Shown here: piece by piece, positions 8,418 through 17,432 of the stretch
How the letters are laid out: each line of letters opens with the position of its first letter
Numbering within the stretch: position 1 is the stretch's first letter
Assembly: GCF_017498525.1 (NCBI RefSeq)
Contig: NZ_CP071796.1
Coordinates: forward strand, 1,054,001-1,118,000
Source of the DNA: Ottowia testudinis
GTDB lineage: Bacteria; Pseudomonadota; Gammaproteobacteria; Burkholderiales; Burkholderiaceae_C
Direction of reading: 5' to 3'
Length of the DNA stretch: 64,000 nt
Position numbers and translations under genes: made by a program
Notes under the pieces: model-generated
The model's input: only the letters and a program-made list of their open reading frames with translations
What the model was told of the DNA's origin: nothing
Database searches by the model: none

Positions 8418-8987
8418 ATGCCTGAGTGCCTAGCCCTAAAGCCGCCACGGACAGCCAGCGGCTTCACCATGATCGAGTTGATGGTCGTCATCTCGATTGT
8501 GGCCATCCTGATGGCGTTGGCGGCCCCTTCGTTCCGGGATCTGATCAACCGCAACCGCATCTCCTCCACCATCAATAACCTCTCGGCCGATTACAGCTAT
8601 GCCAAGTCCGAGGCGGTCAGGCTCGGTGGCCCGGTGACGATGTGCGTATCCACCGACGGCGCGAGCTGCGCGGCTGCCGCTACGCCCAGCAACTGGCACG
8701 CCGGCTGGATGATTTTTCAGGATGACAACAACGACCAGGCCCGGCAAGACACCGAGAAAGTGCTCCGATACCGTCCGGCACTCAAGGGGGCGGACAAGCT
8801 CACCGCCGACGCCGCCGCCATTTCCGTGAACAGAAACGGTTTCAAGCCTGGCGCCGCGGTCCAGCTGATGTTGAGGACCGATCCAGAGGACCAGCAGGCC
8901 ACTCGCTGCATGGTCATCAATATTGGCGGGCAGCAAAAGATCACCAAGCGCGGTGAAACGCAATACGGCAAAACCTGCGCACCCTAG
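8418..8987 (+). CDS. fimT: type IV minor pilin, GspH/FimT family
   Basis: A 189-residue prepilin-like protein. A short leader ends in Gly15 and is followed by FTMIELMVVISIVAILMALA, so prepilin peptidase (PilD) should cut after SG and methylate Phe16; Glu at position +5 is present. The remainder fits the GspH/FimT globular domain (NNLSADYSYAKSEAVRLG, then beta-strands and two late cysteines). FimT/FimU-type minor pilins prime pilus assembly. The ATG at 8418 gives a normal leader length; a TTG at 8370 would lengthen it. It heads the series fimT-pilV-pilW-pilX-pilY1. Confidence 0.85.
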   Translation: MPECLALKPPRTASGFTMIELMVVISIVAILMALAAPSFRDLINRNRISSTINNLSADYSYAKSEAVRLGGPVTMCVSTDGASCAAAATPSNWHAGWMIFQDDNNDQARQDTEKVLRYRPALKGADKLTADAAAISVNRNGFKPGAAVQLMLRTDPEDQQATRCMVINIGGQQKITKRGETQYGKTCAP

Positions 8988-8999
8988 TTTCACTCCGTC

Positions 9000-9614
9000 A
9001 TGACCCTCGCTACAAGAACTGTCAAGCGCCGCCCGGTTCAACCGGTCGCCTACCGCCAATCGGGCTTCAGCTTGCTGGAGGTGCTGGTGTCGATACTGGT
9101 CGTCGCCATCGGCCTGCTGGGCTTGGCAAAAATGCAGGCGCTTGCCTTGGTGGGCGCCAGCACCTCGAACAACCGGACGCTTGTCGCCGCGCATACGGCC
9201 AGCCTTGCGGCTGCCATGCACGCCAATCGTGCGTATTGGGGCGCGTTTGCGGCAGATACCACAATTTCGAGCGATGCCGCCGAAATCACCGGCCCTCCAG
9301 CCTCGGTTCCCGCCGAAAAATGCAAGGGCACCGGCACCGACAAGGTGCGCAAATGCACCCCCGCGCAGTTTGCGGCGGTTGACCTGGACGCCTGGGTGAA
9401 AAGCATGAACGCCGCCTTACCCGGTTTCAAGTCGCAGATAGTGTGCACGAGACTAATCGCGGCCAACCCGCCGGCCGTGCCACGGGCCGTGCCCTCGCGC
9501 TGCATGGTCACCGTGAACTGGAACGAGCGATACGCCAACGCGGGTAAATCGACCGCGATCGACAGCGCCGCCACCGGTGGCGAGCGCACCTTCATTGTCC
9601 ATATCCAGCCATGA
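9000..9614 (+). CDS. pilV: type IV pilus minor pilin PilV
   Basis: A 204-residue protein with prepilin cleavage site QSG/FSLLEVLVSILVVAIGLLGLAKMQ at about residues 20-45, the classical PilV pattern with the continuation LGLAKMQ. PilV belongs to the minor pilin complex that initiates pilus assembly together with PilW, PilX and PilY1. Several Cys pairs occur in the globular part. It begins 12 bases after fimT and overlaps pilW by four bases (ATGA at 9611), so translation is probably coupled. Confidence 0.9.
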   Translation: MTLATRTVKRRPVQPVAYRQSGFSLLEVLVSILVVAIGLLGLAKMQALALVGASTSNNRTLVAAHTASLAAAMHANRAYWGAFAADTTISSDAAEITGPPASVPAEKCKGTGTDKVRKCTPAQFAAVDLDAWVKSMNAALPGFKSQIVCTRLIAANPPAVPRAVPSRCMVTVNWNERYANAGKSTAIDSAATGGERTFIVHIQP

Positions 9615-10402
9615 ACAAATTTACACACCGTGCTCGGCCACGCCCAGTGTCGCAGCGGTGGCGTTCCGCATCTCCGCAAGCGCAGCGCGGCTTTACCTTG
9701 ATCGAGTTAATGGTGGCTATCGCCATCGCGCTTTTCATGACGGCCGCCATCATCATGGTGTATCTCAATATGCACCGATCCAACACGTCGCAAAATCAGA
9801 TATCGACACTGCAAGAAAATCGCCGCCTGGTTTTGACTTTCATGAGCAACACCATACAAGCGGCCGGTTTTTTTCCTATCAATGCAACTGATACGGCCAC
9901 CAAGACTGCTGCCGATGTTTTCAAGGCCACGTCTGATATCTCGCCAACGTTTGCAAGCGGCCAAGTGATCGCCGAGAAGGACCTCGCCGCCGCGGGTGGT
10001 GAGTTGGGCGTGCGTTTTCAATCCGTGGCTGGGGATGGCCAGCTCGACTGCACTGGCGCATCCACCGCTTCGGCAACGTCTGTGCAGGTCGTCAATACCT
10101 ACGCCGTGAACGCGTCTAACGAGCTGACATGTTCGGTGAATGGCGGTGACCCCGTGGTATTGGCCTCTGGTGTGAAGTCCTTGTCGGTGCTTTATGGAGT
10201 GGATTTACCCGAAACGGCTGGGTCCGAGCCCGATGGCAGTGTCGACACCTGGCTGGCCCGCGCCGATGTGACCAGCTGGAGCGCGGTGCGCACGATTCAG
10301 ATTCGCCTTAAGTTTATCGACCCGCTGCGCAGTACAAATTCCACGCAAGCAGAGATGGAAAACGATTTGGTTCAAAACATCAATCTGATGAGTTCCATTT
10401 AA
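9611..10402 (+). CDS. pilW: type IV pilus assembly protein PilW
   Basis: A 263-residue minor pilin. The cleavage site is QRG/FTLIELMVAIAIALFMTAAIIMVYLNM near residues 25-50, and the following QNQISTLQENRRLVLTFMSNTIQAAGFF is the typical PilW continuation. In other species PilW forms part of the pilus-initiating tip complex and helps place PilY1. It overlaps pilV by four bases and pilX by one (TAATG at 10400-10404). The A/T content rises within this gene compared with fimT and pilV. Confidence 0.9.
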   Translation: MNKFTHRARPRPVSQRWRSASPQAQRGFTLIELMVAIAIALFMTAAIIMVYLNMHRSNTSQNQISTLQENRRLVLTFMSNTIQAAGFFPINATDTATKTAADVFKATSDISPTFASGQVIAEKDLAAAGGELGVRFQSVAGDGQLDCTGASTASATSVQVVNTYAVNASNELTCSVNGGDPVVLASGVKSLSVLYGVDLPETAGSEPDGSVDTWLARADVTSWSAVRTIQIRLKFIDPLRSTNSTQAEMENDLVQNINLMSSI

Positions 10403-11070
10403 TGACCACAAAAATTAAAAATATTGCCCCGCCAACGTTTAAGCATCAACGTGGTATTTCTTTGCTTACGTCGGTCATGATTCTATTGGTCGTGACCATG
10501 TTGGCGCTGACCATGTACCATGGATTGGGTATGAAAGAAATGATTGCCGGCAACGCGTTGGATAAGCAGCGCTCGTTTCAAGCAGCCCAAAGCACACTGG
10601 AGTACGCCGAGTGGTGGCTTGGAGATCAAATTAAGACAAAGCAAGCGGCGCCAGTCAGCGTCAAATGCAGTACGCTCGACGACAATAAGAAAACCCCCGA
10701 TTTGCTTAAGGAGACACCCGATACGCCGCTCGTTTGTAAAGACGGCCTGATAGATCCAGCCAAGGCGGGCGCCGAGTGGTCGATTCGGAATAAATATAAC
10801 CCGCCGACGATGGTGGTGGAGAGCGGCGGCGGACTGGTCAGCTCTGGCGATCTGAAGGATAAAGATACAAACTACGCTAAAAATGGTGCGTTTTATATCC
10901 AAGAATTGGATGGGGTTTATGCAAATCACTACCGGGTCACTGCCGTGGCATCTGGTGGCCGAGACAACAGCATGACGGTAGTGGAAAGTATTTATGAGTA
11001 CTACGATGCAGCGTCCGGTGGTGCTGGCAAGGCGGGGGGCGGATCGGGAGTGGTAAATTCTCAGTATTAA
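10402..11070 (+). CDS. pilX: type IV pilus assembly protein PilX
   Basis: A 222-residue minor pilin with HQRGISLLTSVMILLVVTML at residues 16-35 and LALTMYHGLGMKEMIAGN after it, the PilX signature in which the +5 Glu is not conserved. A Gly-rich C-terminus follows (ASGGAGKAGGGSG). PilX joins PilV/PilW and PilY1 in the tip complex. It is visibly richer in A/T than the surrounding housekeeping genes. The start overlaps the pilW stop. Confidence 0.85.
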   Translation: MTTKIKNIAPPTFKHQRGISLLTSVMILLVVTMLALTMYHGLGMKEMIAGNALDKQRSFQAAQSTLEYAEWWLGDQIKTKQAAPVSVKCSTLDDNKKTPDLLKETPDTPLVCKDGLIDPAKAGAEWSIRNKYNPPTMVVESGGGLVSSGDLKDKDTNYAKNGAFYIQELDGVYANHYRVTAVASGGRDNSMTVVESIYEYYDAASGGAGKAGGGSGVVNSQY

Positions 11071-11113
11071 CAGTGATGTCCCTGTAATTATTTGATGTTT
11101 CGACGAGGATGCA

Positions 11114-14100
11114 ATGAAGAGAAAATCACCGTTTTTTCCGCCCAAGCGCCCGCTGACCTCTATCGCCATCGCGGTATTTCTGATGTGCGCGCTTTCAGCC
11201 GCAAATGCGGTAGTGATCGAAGACAAACTAACTGGGAAGTCGTCGTCCTACAAATGGGTGCCTGTGAATGGGGCGTGCCTGACCGCTGGCGATGGCTCGG
11301 TCAAAAGTTCAATTCCCGGTTGTGTAGGATTGCCTTACTACACGAGCCGTAACAGCTTTCTGGTGGGCGGACATTACGGCCGATTAGGATCCTATTCTGG
11401 GTATGAAGCAACTCCAGACCCCGACGGAAAGGGCGCCCTTCGGCTCACAAACGGTGATATTTCCAGGGATGGGACGAATGGTAACAATCAGACCGGGGCT
11501 GTGGTTTCCGACTTCACTTTTCCCACCAACGAGGGTATTAACGTTACTTTTACCACTGTCACTTACGGTGGCAACAATTATCAAGGGAAAGGTGCGGACG
11601 GCATCTCATTTATGTTGCTGGATGCTGCTAAGTCGCCGTCTGTTGACGCGTCGATATTGGGTGCATTTGGCGGAAGTTTAGCGTACTCATGTGCCAATGG
11701 TAAATCAATCGCCAATGGCGCCCGCGGTGGCTATTTGGCGATTGGTGCTGATGAATTTGGTAACTTCTCTGGAGGTGCTATAACTCCCGCCAGGGAGGCT
11801 GGCAGGTATTGCCCTGATGGATACTGGGAAACTGGTATGGGCGGCAGCTATGATTGCATAAACAGAAATAACTATTACTCAGGAAAAGTTTGGAGCCCGG
11901 CTCGAAAGCTGTCTTTTCAAGATAACACCAACACTGGCGCTGGATTTGTTGCGAATATGCTGGTGGTGCGCGGTGCGGGTGAGACGAATGCTACAGAATT
12001 ACAGCATAAATATGGCGGAGACAATTTCTCTCAGGATGAAGTAAGGGCGGCTTGTAAAAACGGGGAAATCAGAGGCAATTCGGATTTTCTAAATTATAAA
12101 TTTCTCGAGTCAGCCAGTTTGGGTACGGTAGCTAACCAGCAGGCGGTTACATCTCCCAGGCGGGCAGGTGCAGTTCCCATCACTTATGAGATCAATCTCA
12201 CTACTGGCGGCAAATTGGATGTCCGCTACAAATATGGAAGCGGCGGTACTGTTCAAAGTCTGATCTCTGGAAAAGACATACAGAAGGATTATGGAAACCC
12301 TGCCATGCCCGCCGAGTTTCGCTTCGCGTTTGGAGCCGCCACTGGCGGTGGCTCGAACGTACATGAAATCACTTGCTTCAAGGCGAGGCCCACTTCTGGC
12401 AACATGGCCTCCGCTGCTGCCAACGTGCCTGGCTCACAACCGCTTCGCTCAGGTACCTCGCAGGTCTACGCAACCGGTTCCACTCCCAGTCAGCATTGGG
12501 GCCAGCTGCTTTCTTCTGACCTGCTTGTCAGCTACGCCGACCCGTCCAACCCCGTGTTTTCGATCGCGAGCAAGGCGAACTGGGACGCCAACTGCGCACT
12601 GACTGGAACACCCCTGTGGGCGGCCATAGGTGACGATAAGGTGACCAAGGGCACCTGTGCCGCCACTGGAAAAGCGTTGGAGCCTGCGCCGGCGTCATCG
12701 GCGCGTCAACTCATCACCTGGGATGGCGCCAAGGGCGTCAAGCTGGCATTCGCCGATTCGACGAAAGCCTTGCGCGACGAAGATCGCGTTAATTTCTTGC
12801 GAGGCGATCGCAGCAAGGAAGATGGCATCAAGTTGCGCAAGCGTGTGGGCTTGCTGGGAGATATCAGCAATGCGAGCCCATTATGGGTCAGTGCGCCCGA
12901 TGCTCCCTATAAAGGGGAGTTCAAAGATAAGCTCTATCCAAAAAAGACCCCTGCGGAAAACACGAAGGATGACGAAAAGGCGCCTTTTGCGTATGATAAA
13001 TTTTTGGCCGACAACGCTGCGCGCGGCCACGTCGTATTTCAGGGCGCCAATGATGGCTTTATACACGCCTTCCGTGCCGGAAAATACAAAGCCAACCCCA
13101 GTAATCCTTTAAAGCCTGAGTTTGACACTGAACAGAACGACGGCCAAGAGCTTTTTGCCTACATGCCCAGCTCCGTGTTGGCCACCATTGCAGGGCACGC
13201 CGATAACAAACAGTCTACGCAGATTCCATTTGTCGACTTTACTCATCCCAGGTATGGTCAAGCCTATTTTATAGATGCCACGCCCACGAGCAACGATTTG
13301 TATTATGCTGGTAAGTGGCACACGTGGCTTGCAGGCGGTTTAGGGGCCGGGTCCAACTACGGCGGCGCAGTCGCTGGAAATAATGATGACAATGGCGGCC
13401 GGGCTGATGCCAAAGGCGCCGCGGGTGCCCTTTATGTGCTCGACGTGACGGATCCGCGTAAGTTTCAGGAGGCTGAGGCAGAGAGTCTTGTGATCGGTGA
13501 CTGGAATGCGAAAACCTTGCCAGCTTGCGCTGGTATTAGCCCGGGTAGCCGAAGATCAGCTGCCAAGTGCGCTGAAAATCTGGGTAACGTTCATGGTACC
13601 CCAGTGATTCGCCGCCTCCACGATGGAAATTGGGCCGTCATCTTTGGAAATGGCCTGCACAGTGAAAGCGGCGCTGCTGGCATATTTGTGATGACCGTTG
13701 ATAACAAGACGGGAGCTAAGTCATTTCGCTTTATAGATACCGGTGATGGAACTAAGGAAGCGAAAAGTGGTATAACTCACGTTACCTCGGCAGATCTTGA
13801 TTTAGATTACATAACGGACTATGTATACGCAGGTGACATCAATGGAAAGGTCTGGCGCTTCGATTTGTCCAGCGATGACCCTGCTAACTGGCGCGCTAAA
13901 AATATTTTTACCACCACCGGCGGAGCCGAGCAACCCATCACTAGTGGAATTGCAGTTACACAAGTCCGGACAGCAGGCGCGACACGGGTAATGTATTTCT
14001 TTGGGACGGGGCAGCAGTTCCCTGCAACGCCGACCAGCGGAGTGTCCTATAAAACAAATGCCGAGGGAGCTAAGCAGGCGTTCTATGGCGTCTGGGACTG

Positions 14101-14716
14101 GGACATCGACAAAGACAAATGGAAGGATTCCGGTGGTAACAAGCTTTACGCATCTCTCACAAGTGAAGAATTTGGCAGTGGGCGTCAGTTGCAAATTCAG
14201 AGCTTGAAAAAAGGTGCCAAAAAAGTTAACGGTGCGGAAACTTTGTCAGGCTCGCAAAATGATGTGTGCTGGATTGATACAAAAAATTGTTCAGGAGGTG
14301 CCAATAATCACTACGGCTGGAAAATTGAATTTCTCCAGAAGGATGAGCAAGTATTGGCCGCCCCATCGATTGGGCCCGGGAGTGCAGTAGTGTTTAACAC
14401 TTTTGCGCCTGGGGCAACCAACGACATCAGCTGCGAAGTTAATCCTTCTGCAGGTTTTTTGATTGGTGTCACCGGCGCGGAAGGCGCTGCGCCGTGGCGT
14501 TCCTACTGGGACAAGGACAGCAAGCGTGGCGATTCGGATATCGTGGTGGGTATGGGTCTGAACACTGGAGGCACCCCGAAGTTTCTTTCGGATGGCAAGG
14601 GAAATCACGTTGTCATTAATCAACGCACCGACCAGGCAAAGGCCGAGGCAACGCGCTTCATACCGCTGCCCGAAGATATGCGTGGCCGCCGCAAGACGTG
14701 GAAGCAGCTGCGTTGA
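11114..14716 (+). CDS. pilY1: type IV pilus tip adhesin PilY1 with lectin-like N-terminal region
   Basis: A 1200-residue exported protein: signal peptide to about residue 32 (SLTS-type core, ending SAANA), then at about residues 80-240 a segment resembling L-type (legume-like) lectins (GYEATPDPDGKGALRLTNG, FTFPTNEG, GKGADGISFMLLD, GYLAIGADEFGNF). The C-terminal half carries the PilY1 beta-propeller (HGTPVIRRLHDGNWAVIFGNG, about 830-850) with a calcium-binding loop from residue 894 of the form DxDxDxxxDxxYxGDxxG. PilY1 promotes pilus extension and adhesion at the tip. The gene is more A/T-rich than its surroundings, as expected for a surface-exposed, variable gene. A GAGG ribosome site precedes the ATG at 11114. 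Confidence 0.92.
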   Translation: MKRKSPFFPPKRPLTSIAIAVFLMCALSAANAVVIEDKLTGKSSSYKWVPVNGACLTAGDGSVKSSIPGCVGLPYYTSRNSFLVGGHYGRLGSYSGYEATPDPDGKGALRLTNGDISRDGTNGNNQTGAVVSDFTFPTNEGINVTFTTVTYGGNNYQGKGADGISFMLLDAAKSPSVDASILGAFGGSLAYSCANGKSIANGARGGYLAIGADEFGNFSGGAITPAREAGRYCPDGYWETGMGGSYDCINRNNYYSGKVWSPARKLSFQDNTNTGAGFVANMLVVRGAGETNATELQHKYGGDNFSQDEVRAACKNGEIRGNSDFLNYKFLESASLGTVANQQAVTSPRRAGAVPITYEINLTTGGKLDVRYKYGSGGTVQSLISGKDIQKDYGNPAMPAEFRFAFGAATGGGSNVHEITCFKARPTSGNMASAAANVPGSQPLRSGTSQVYATGSTPSQHWGQLLSSDLLVSYADPSNPVFSIASKANWDANCALTGTPLWAAIGDDKVTKGTCAATGKALEPAPASSARQLITWDGAKGVKLAFADSTKALRDEDRVNFLRGDRSKEDGIKLRKRVGLLGDISNASPLWVSAPDAPYKGEFKDKLYPKKTPAENTKDDEKAPFAYDKFLADNAARGHVVFQGANDGFIHAFRAGKYKANPSNPLKPEFDTEQNDGQELFAYMPSSVLATIAGHADNKQSTQIPFVDFTHPRYGQAYFIDATPTSNDLYYAGKWHTWLAGGLGAGSNYGGAVAGNNDDNGGRADAKGAAGALYVLDVTDPRKFQEAEAESLVIGDWNAKTLPACAGISPGSRRSAAKCAENLGNVHGTPVIRRLHDGNWAVIFGNGLHSESGAAGIFVMTVDNKTGAKSFRFIDTGDGTKEAKSGITHVTSADLDLDYITDYVYAGDINGKVWRFDLSSDDPANWRAKNIFTTTGGAEQPITSGIAVTQVRTAGATRVMYFFGTGQQFPATPTSGVSYKTNAEGAKQAFYGVWDWDIDKDKWKDSGGNKLYASLTSEEFGSGRQLQIQSLKKGAKKVNGAETLSGSQNDVCWIDTKNCSGGANNHYGWKIEFLQKDEQVLAAPSIGPGSAVVFNTFAPGATNDISCEVNPSAGFLIGVTGAEGAAPWRSYWDKDSKRGDSDIVVGMGLNTGGTPKFLSDGKGNHVVINQRTDQAKAEATRFIPLPEDMRGRRKTWKQLR

Positions 14717-14742
14717 ACATCTCCTGGTATTAATCTTATAAA
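14713..14742 (+). promoter_or_regulatory. candidate sigma-70 promoter of pilE
   Basis: TTGAAC at 14713-14718 and TATAAA at 14737-14742 with an 18-base spacer. It sits between pilY1 and pilE, so the last pilin can be expressed independently of the minor pilin operon. Confidence 0.5.
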
Positions 14743-14768
14743 ATAGTTGCTGAACCACGGAATAATTT

Positions 14769-15245
14769 ATGATTTCTTCAAATAAGTTGCCAGTTCGATC
14801 AAGGCAATCTGGTTTTACCTTGATTGAGGTCATGATTGTGGTGGCCATCGTGGGTATATTGGCGGCAATTGCTTATCCTGCATATGCTGAATATATATTG
14901 CGCTCGCGCAGGGTAGATGCAAAAAATGCTTTGCTGGATTATGCTTCTCGTCAGGAGAAGTTTTTTAGCACGCAAAACAGATACGCCAAATCACGCAAGG
15001 AGCTTGGTTATTCCAGCGACACCGACGAGACCTACACCATTGATGTCATGTCTTCAGGCAGCACAGCGAACTACAAGCTGACTGTGGCGGCCGCGAATGT
15101 GACTCAAAACACATTCACGGTGACTGCGGTGCCTCAAGGCGCACAGACCAAGGATGTCAAGTGCTACACGTTTTCGCTGACCAACACGGGGCTCAAACAG
15201 AATTTTGCGGCCAATAACGCGGCGCTGACGGGGGATTGTTGGTGA
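14769..15245 (+). CDS. pilE: type IV pilin, PilE family
   Basis: A 158-residue pilin-like protein. The cleavage site is [23 protein letters not shown] with Glu +5, followed by [20 protein letters not shown], a typical PilE/ComP start. The C-terminal part has a short disulfide-loop candidate between the Cys near residue 135 and the C-terminal Cys (GDCW). In betaproteobacteria the gene after pilY1 is commonly annotated pilE and may be a minor pilin and not the main subunit; sequence alone cannot decide. It ends 6 bases from the convergent tctA. Confidence 0.85.
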   Translation: MISSNKLPVRSRQSGFTLIEVMIVVAIVGILAAIAYPAYAEYILRSRRVDAKNALLDYASRQEKFFSTQNRYAKSRKELGYSSDTDETYTIDVMSSGSTANYKLTVAAANVTQNTFTVTAVPQGAQTKDVKCYTFSLTNTGLKQNFAANNAALTGDCW

Positions 15246-15251
15246 TGATGA

Positions 15252-16748
15252 TCAGTTGCTTGGGCCGCTGCGCCGTTTGATCAACCGTGGCACGAGCAGA
15301 ACTGCGGCGATCACCAGAACGAGAAAAAGCGACACCGGGCGGTGGATAAAAACCGTCCACTTGCCCTCGCCAATCGACATCGCGTTGCGCAGTTGCGCCT
15401 CGGCCAGCCGGCCCAGGATCATGCCGACCACCACGGGCGCGGTGGGAAAGTCGAAGCGCCGCATCACCACGCCCACGGCGCCGATGACGTACAGCAGGAA
15501 CAAGTCGAACGTGCTCTGGCGCATGCCATACGCGCCCACGGTGGCGAAGATCAGGATGCCGGCGTAGAGCTGCGGCTTGGGGATCTTCAGCAGCTTGACC
15601 CACAGCCCGACCATCGGCAGGTTGAGCACCAGCAACATCAGGTTGCCGATGTAAAGCGACGCGATCAGCGCCCACACCAGCGCGGCCGAGGTGGCAAACA
15701 GCTGTGGACCGGGCTGGATGCCGTAGTTCTGGAACGCGCCCAGCAGAATCGCCGTGGTGTTGCTGGTGGGAATGCCCAGCGTCAGCAGCGGAATGAGCGC
15801 GGTGGTCACGGTGGCGTTGTTGGCGGCCTCGGGGCCGGCCACGCCTTCAATGGCGCCTTGGGTGCCGAATTCGGCGGCATCCTCGCCCTTGGCCAGCTTC
15901 TTCTCGGTGGCATAGCTCAGGAAGGTGGGAATCTCGGTGCCCCCCGCCGGAATGCAGCCGAACGGCGCGCCAATCGCCGCGCCGCGCAGCCAGGCCGGCA
16001 CGCTGCGCCGCCAGTCGCGCGCGCTCATGTGCACGCGCGTGAGCCGGTTCTGGGTTTCCATCACCTTGCCCTCGAACAGCACGGCGTGCAGCACCTCGGC
16101 CACGGCAAACAGGCCCACAGCCACCAGCACGATTTCGATGCCGTCCAGAAACTCGGCCTTGCCGCCGGTGTAGCGCGGCTGGCCGCTGATCTGGTCCATG
16201 CCGATCAGGCCCACGGTCAGGCCGATGAACAAGGCGGCGAGCCCGCGCACCGTGCTCTTGCCCAGCACCGCGCTCACGGTGGTGAAGGCCAGCACCATGA
16301 GCAGGAAATATTCGGGCGGCCCCAGCTTGACGGCGTAGTCCGCCACCACCGGCGCGAACAGCGTGACGACCACGGTGGCGATGCTGCCCGCCACGAACGA
16401 GCCAATCGCCGCCGTGGCCAGCGCCGCGCCCGCGCGGCCGTTCTTGGCCATCTTGTTGCCTTCCATGGCGGTGACCATGCTGGCGGTTTCGCCCGGCGTG
16501 TTGAGCAGGATGGAGGTGGTGCTGCCGCCGTACATGGCGCCGTAGTAAATGCCGGCAAAAAAGATCATCGACGCCGTGATGTCCACCTTGGCGGTAATGG
16601 GCAGCAGCATGGCCACCGTGGTGGCCGGGCCGATGCCGGGCAGCACGCCCACGGCGGTGCCCAGTGCACAGCCGAACAATGCCCAAAGCAGGTTGGTGAC
16701 GGAAAGCGCAGTGCCGAAGCCCTGTATCAGGAGGTTGAAGGTATCCAT
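15252..16748 (-). CDS. tctA: tripartite tricarboxylate transporter, large permease TctA
   Basis: A 498-residue inner membrane protein with about twelve membrane segments. The TctA hallmarks are [30 protein letters not shown] near the N-terminus and, in the second half, [38 protein letters not shown]. TctA is the main translocation subunit of a secondary uptake system for citrate-type or other carboxylates that works with the membrane protein TctB and the periplasmic receptor TctC. It is the last gene of a tctC-tctB-tctA unit on the minus strand and starts 13 bases after tctB. Confidence 0.95.
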   Translation of the reverse strand: MDTFNLLIQGFGTALSVTNLLWALFGCALGTAVGVLPGIGPATTVAMLLPITAKVDITASMIFFAGIYYGAMYGGSTTSILLNTPGETASMVTAMEGNKMAKNGRAGAALATAAIGSFVAGSIATVVVTLFAPVVADYAVKLGPPEYFLLMVLAFTTVSAVLGKSTVRGLAALFIGLTVGLIGMDQISGQPRYTGGKAEFLDGIEIVLVAVGLFAVAEVLHAVLFEGKVMETQNRLTRVHMSARDWRRSVPAWLRGAAIGAPFGCIPAGGTEIPTFLSYATEKKLAKGEDAAEFGTQGAIEGVAGPEAANNATVTTALIPLLTLGIPTSNTTAILLGAFQNYGIQPGPQLFATSAALVWALIASLYIGNLMLLVLNLPMVGLWVKLLKIPKPQLYAGILIFATVGAYGMRQSTFDLFLLYVIGAVGVVMRRFDFPTAPVVVGMILGRLAEAQLRNAMSIGEGKWTVFIHRPVSLFLVLVIAAVLLVPRLIKRRSGPSN

Positions 16749-16761
16749 GGCAGCGCTCTCG

Positions 16762-17322
16762 TCAGATCCAGCCCGTGGTGGTCAACCCGGGCAGATTGAT
16801 CGCCAAGAACTTGGTGAACAGCCAGTACACCGGCGCCGCGATGGCAAGGCCGCCGAGCGCATCGACGACCCAGGTGTTGTGCGGCTTGCCGTAGGCGCGG
16901 CGCAGGCCCTGCACCGCCAGCACATAGGCCAGCGCGCAGCTCAGGATGAAGCCGATGTGCTCAATCAGCGCCGCGTTCAGTAGCAGGCCGGCCGAGACCC
17001 AGACGAAGTTGATCCAGTCGGGGTGTTCATCGCCGGCCACTTCTTCCATGGCGCGGTAGCCGCCGGTGCGCGCTTCGTACAGCAGCACGGCGCCGCACAC
17101 CATCAGGGCGATGGCCACCAGCCACGGCAGAAAATTGGCGCCCACCCCGCCGTAGCCGGCCTCGGACGAAATGCTGACGGCGCCAAATGCCATCGCTGCG
17201 CCGACCCCCATGATGGCCGCGCTGACCAACGTTTCCCACACCAGCGTCTTGTGTGAAGGGTGCGCCGGCGCCGGGTGGTCGGGCCGCAGCTCAAGCGGGA
17301 TGTTGGGTTGCGGGCTGCTCAT
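16762..17322 (-). CDS. tctB: tripartite tricarboxylate transporter, small permease TctB
   Basis: A 186-residue protein with four predicted membrane segments after a Pro-rich cytoplasmic start: about 29-50, 62-82, 105-135 and 147-170. Size and layout match the poorly conserved TctB subunit, and its place between tctC and tctA supports the call. It is needed with TctA for substrate translocation. The gap of 110 bases to tctC holds a family 1 repeat, so the operon is interrupted by a hairpin. Confidence 0.88.
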   Translation of the reverse strand: MSSPQPNIPLELRPDHPAPAHPSHKTLVWETLVSAAIMGVGAAMAFGAVSISSEAGYGGVGANFLPWLVAIALMVCGAVLLYEARTGGYRAMEEVAGDEHPDWINFVWVSAGLLLNAALIEHIGFILSCALAYVLAVQGLRRAYGKPHNTWVVDALGGLAIAAPVYWLFTKFLAINLPGLTTTGWI

Positions 17323-17380
17323 CGCTGCTCTCCTGCACCAGGCACGGCGCGCCCTGGCTTGGCGCGCTGTGGGTTACTCA

Positions 17381-17430
17381 TGTTTTGATAGCTGCTTGCG
17401 CTTTCTGGGCAAGCGCCAGAGCCTGATTTG
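17381..17430 (+). repeat. family 1 hairpin repeat (copy 2), inside the tct operon
   Basis: TTTTGATAGCTGCTTGCGCT then TTCTGGGC and AAGCGCCAGAGCC. One of the best-conserved copies. It lies between tctB and tctC, where a hairpin in the mRNA could tune relative expression of receptor and permeases. Confidence 0.85.
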
Positions 17431-17432
17431 AC

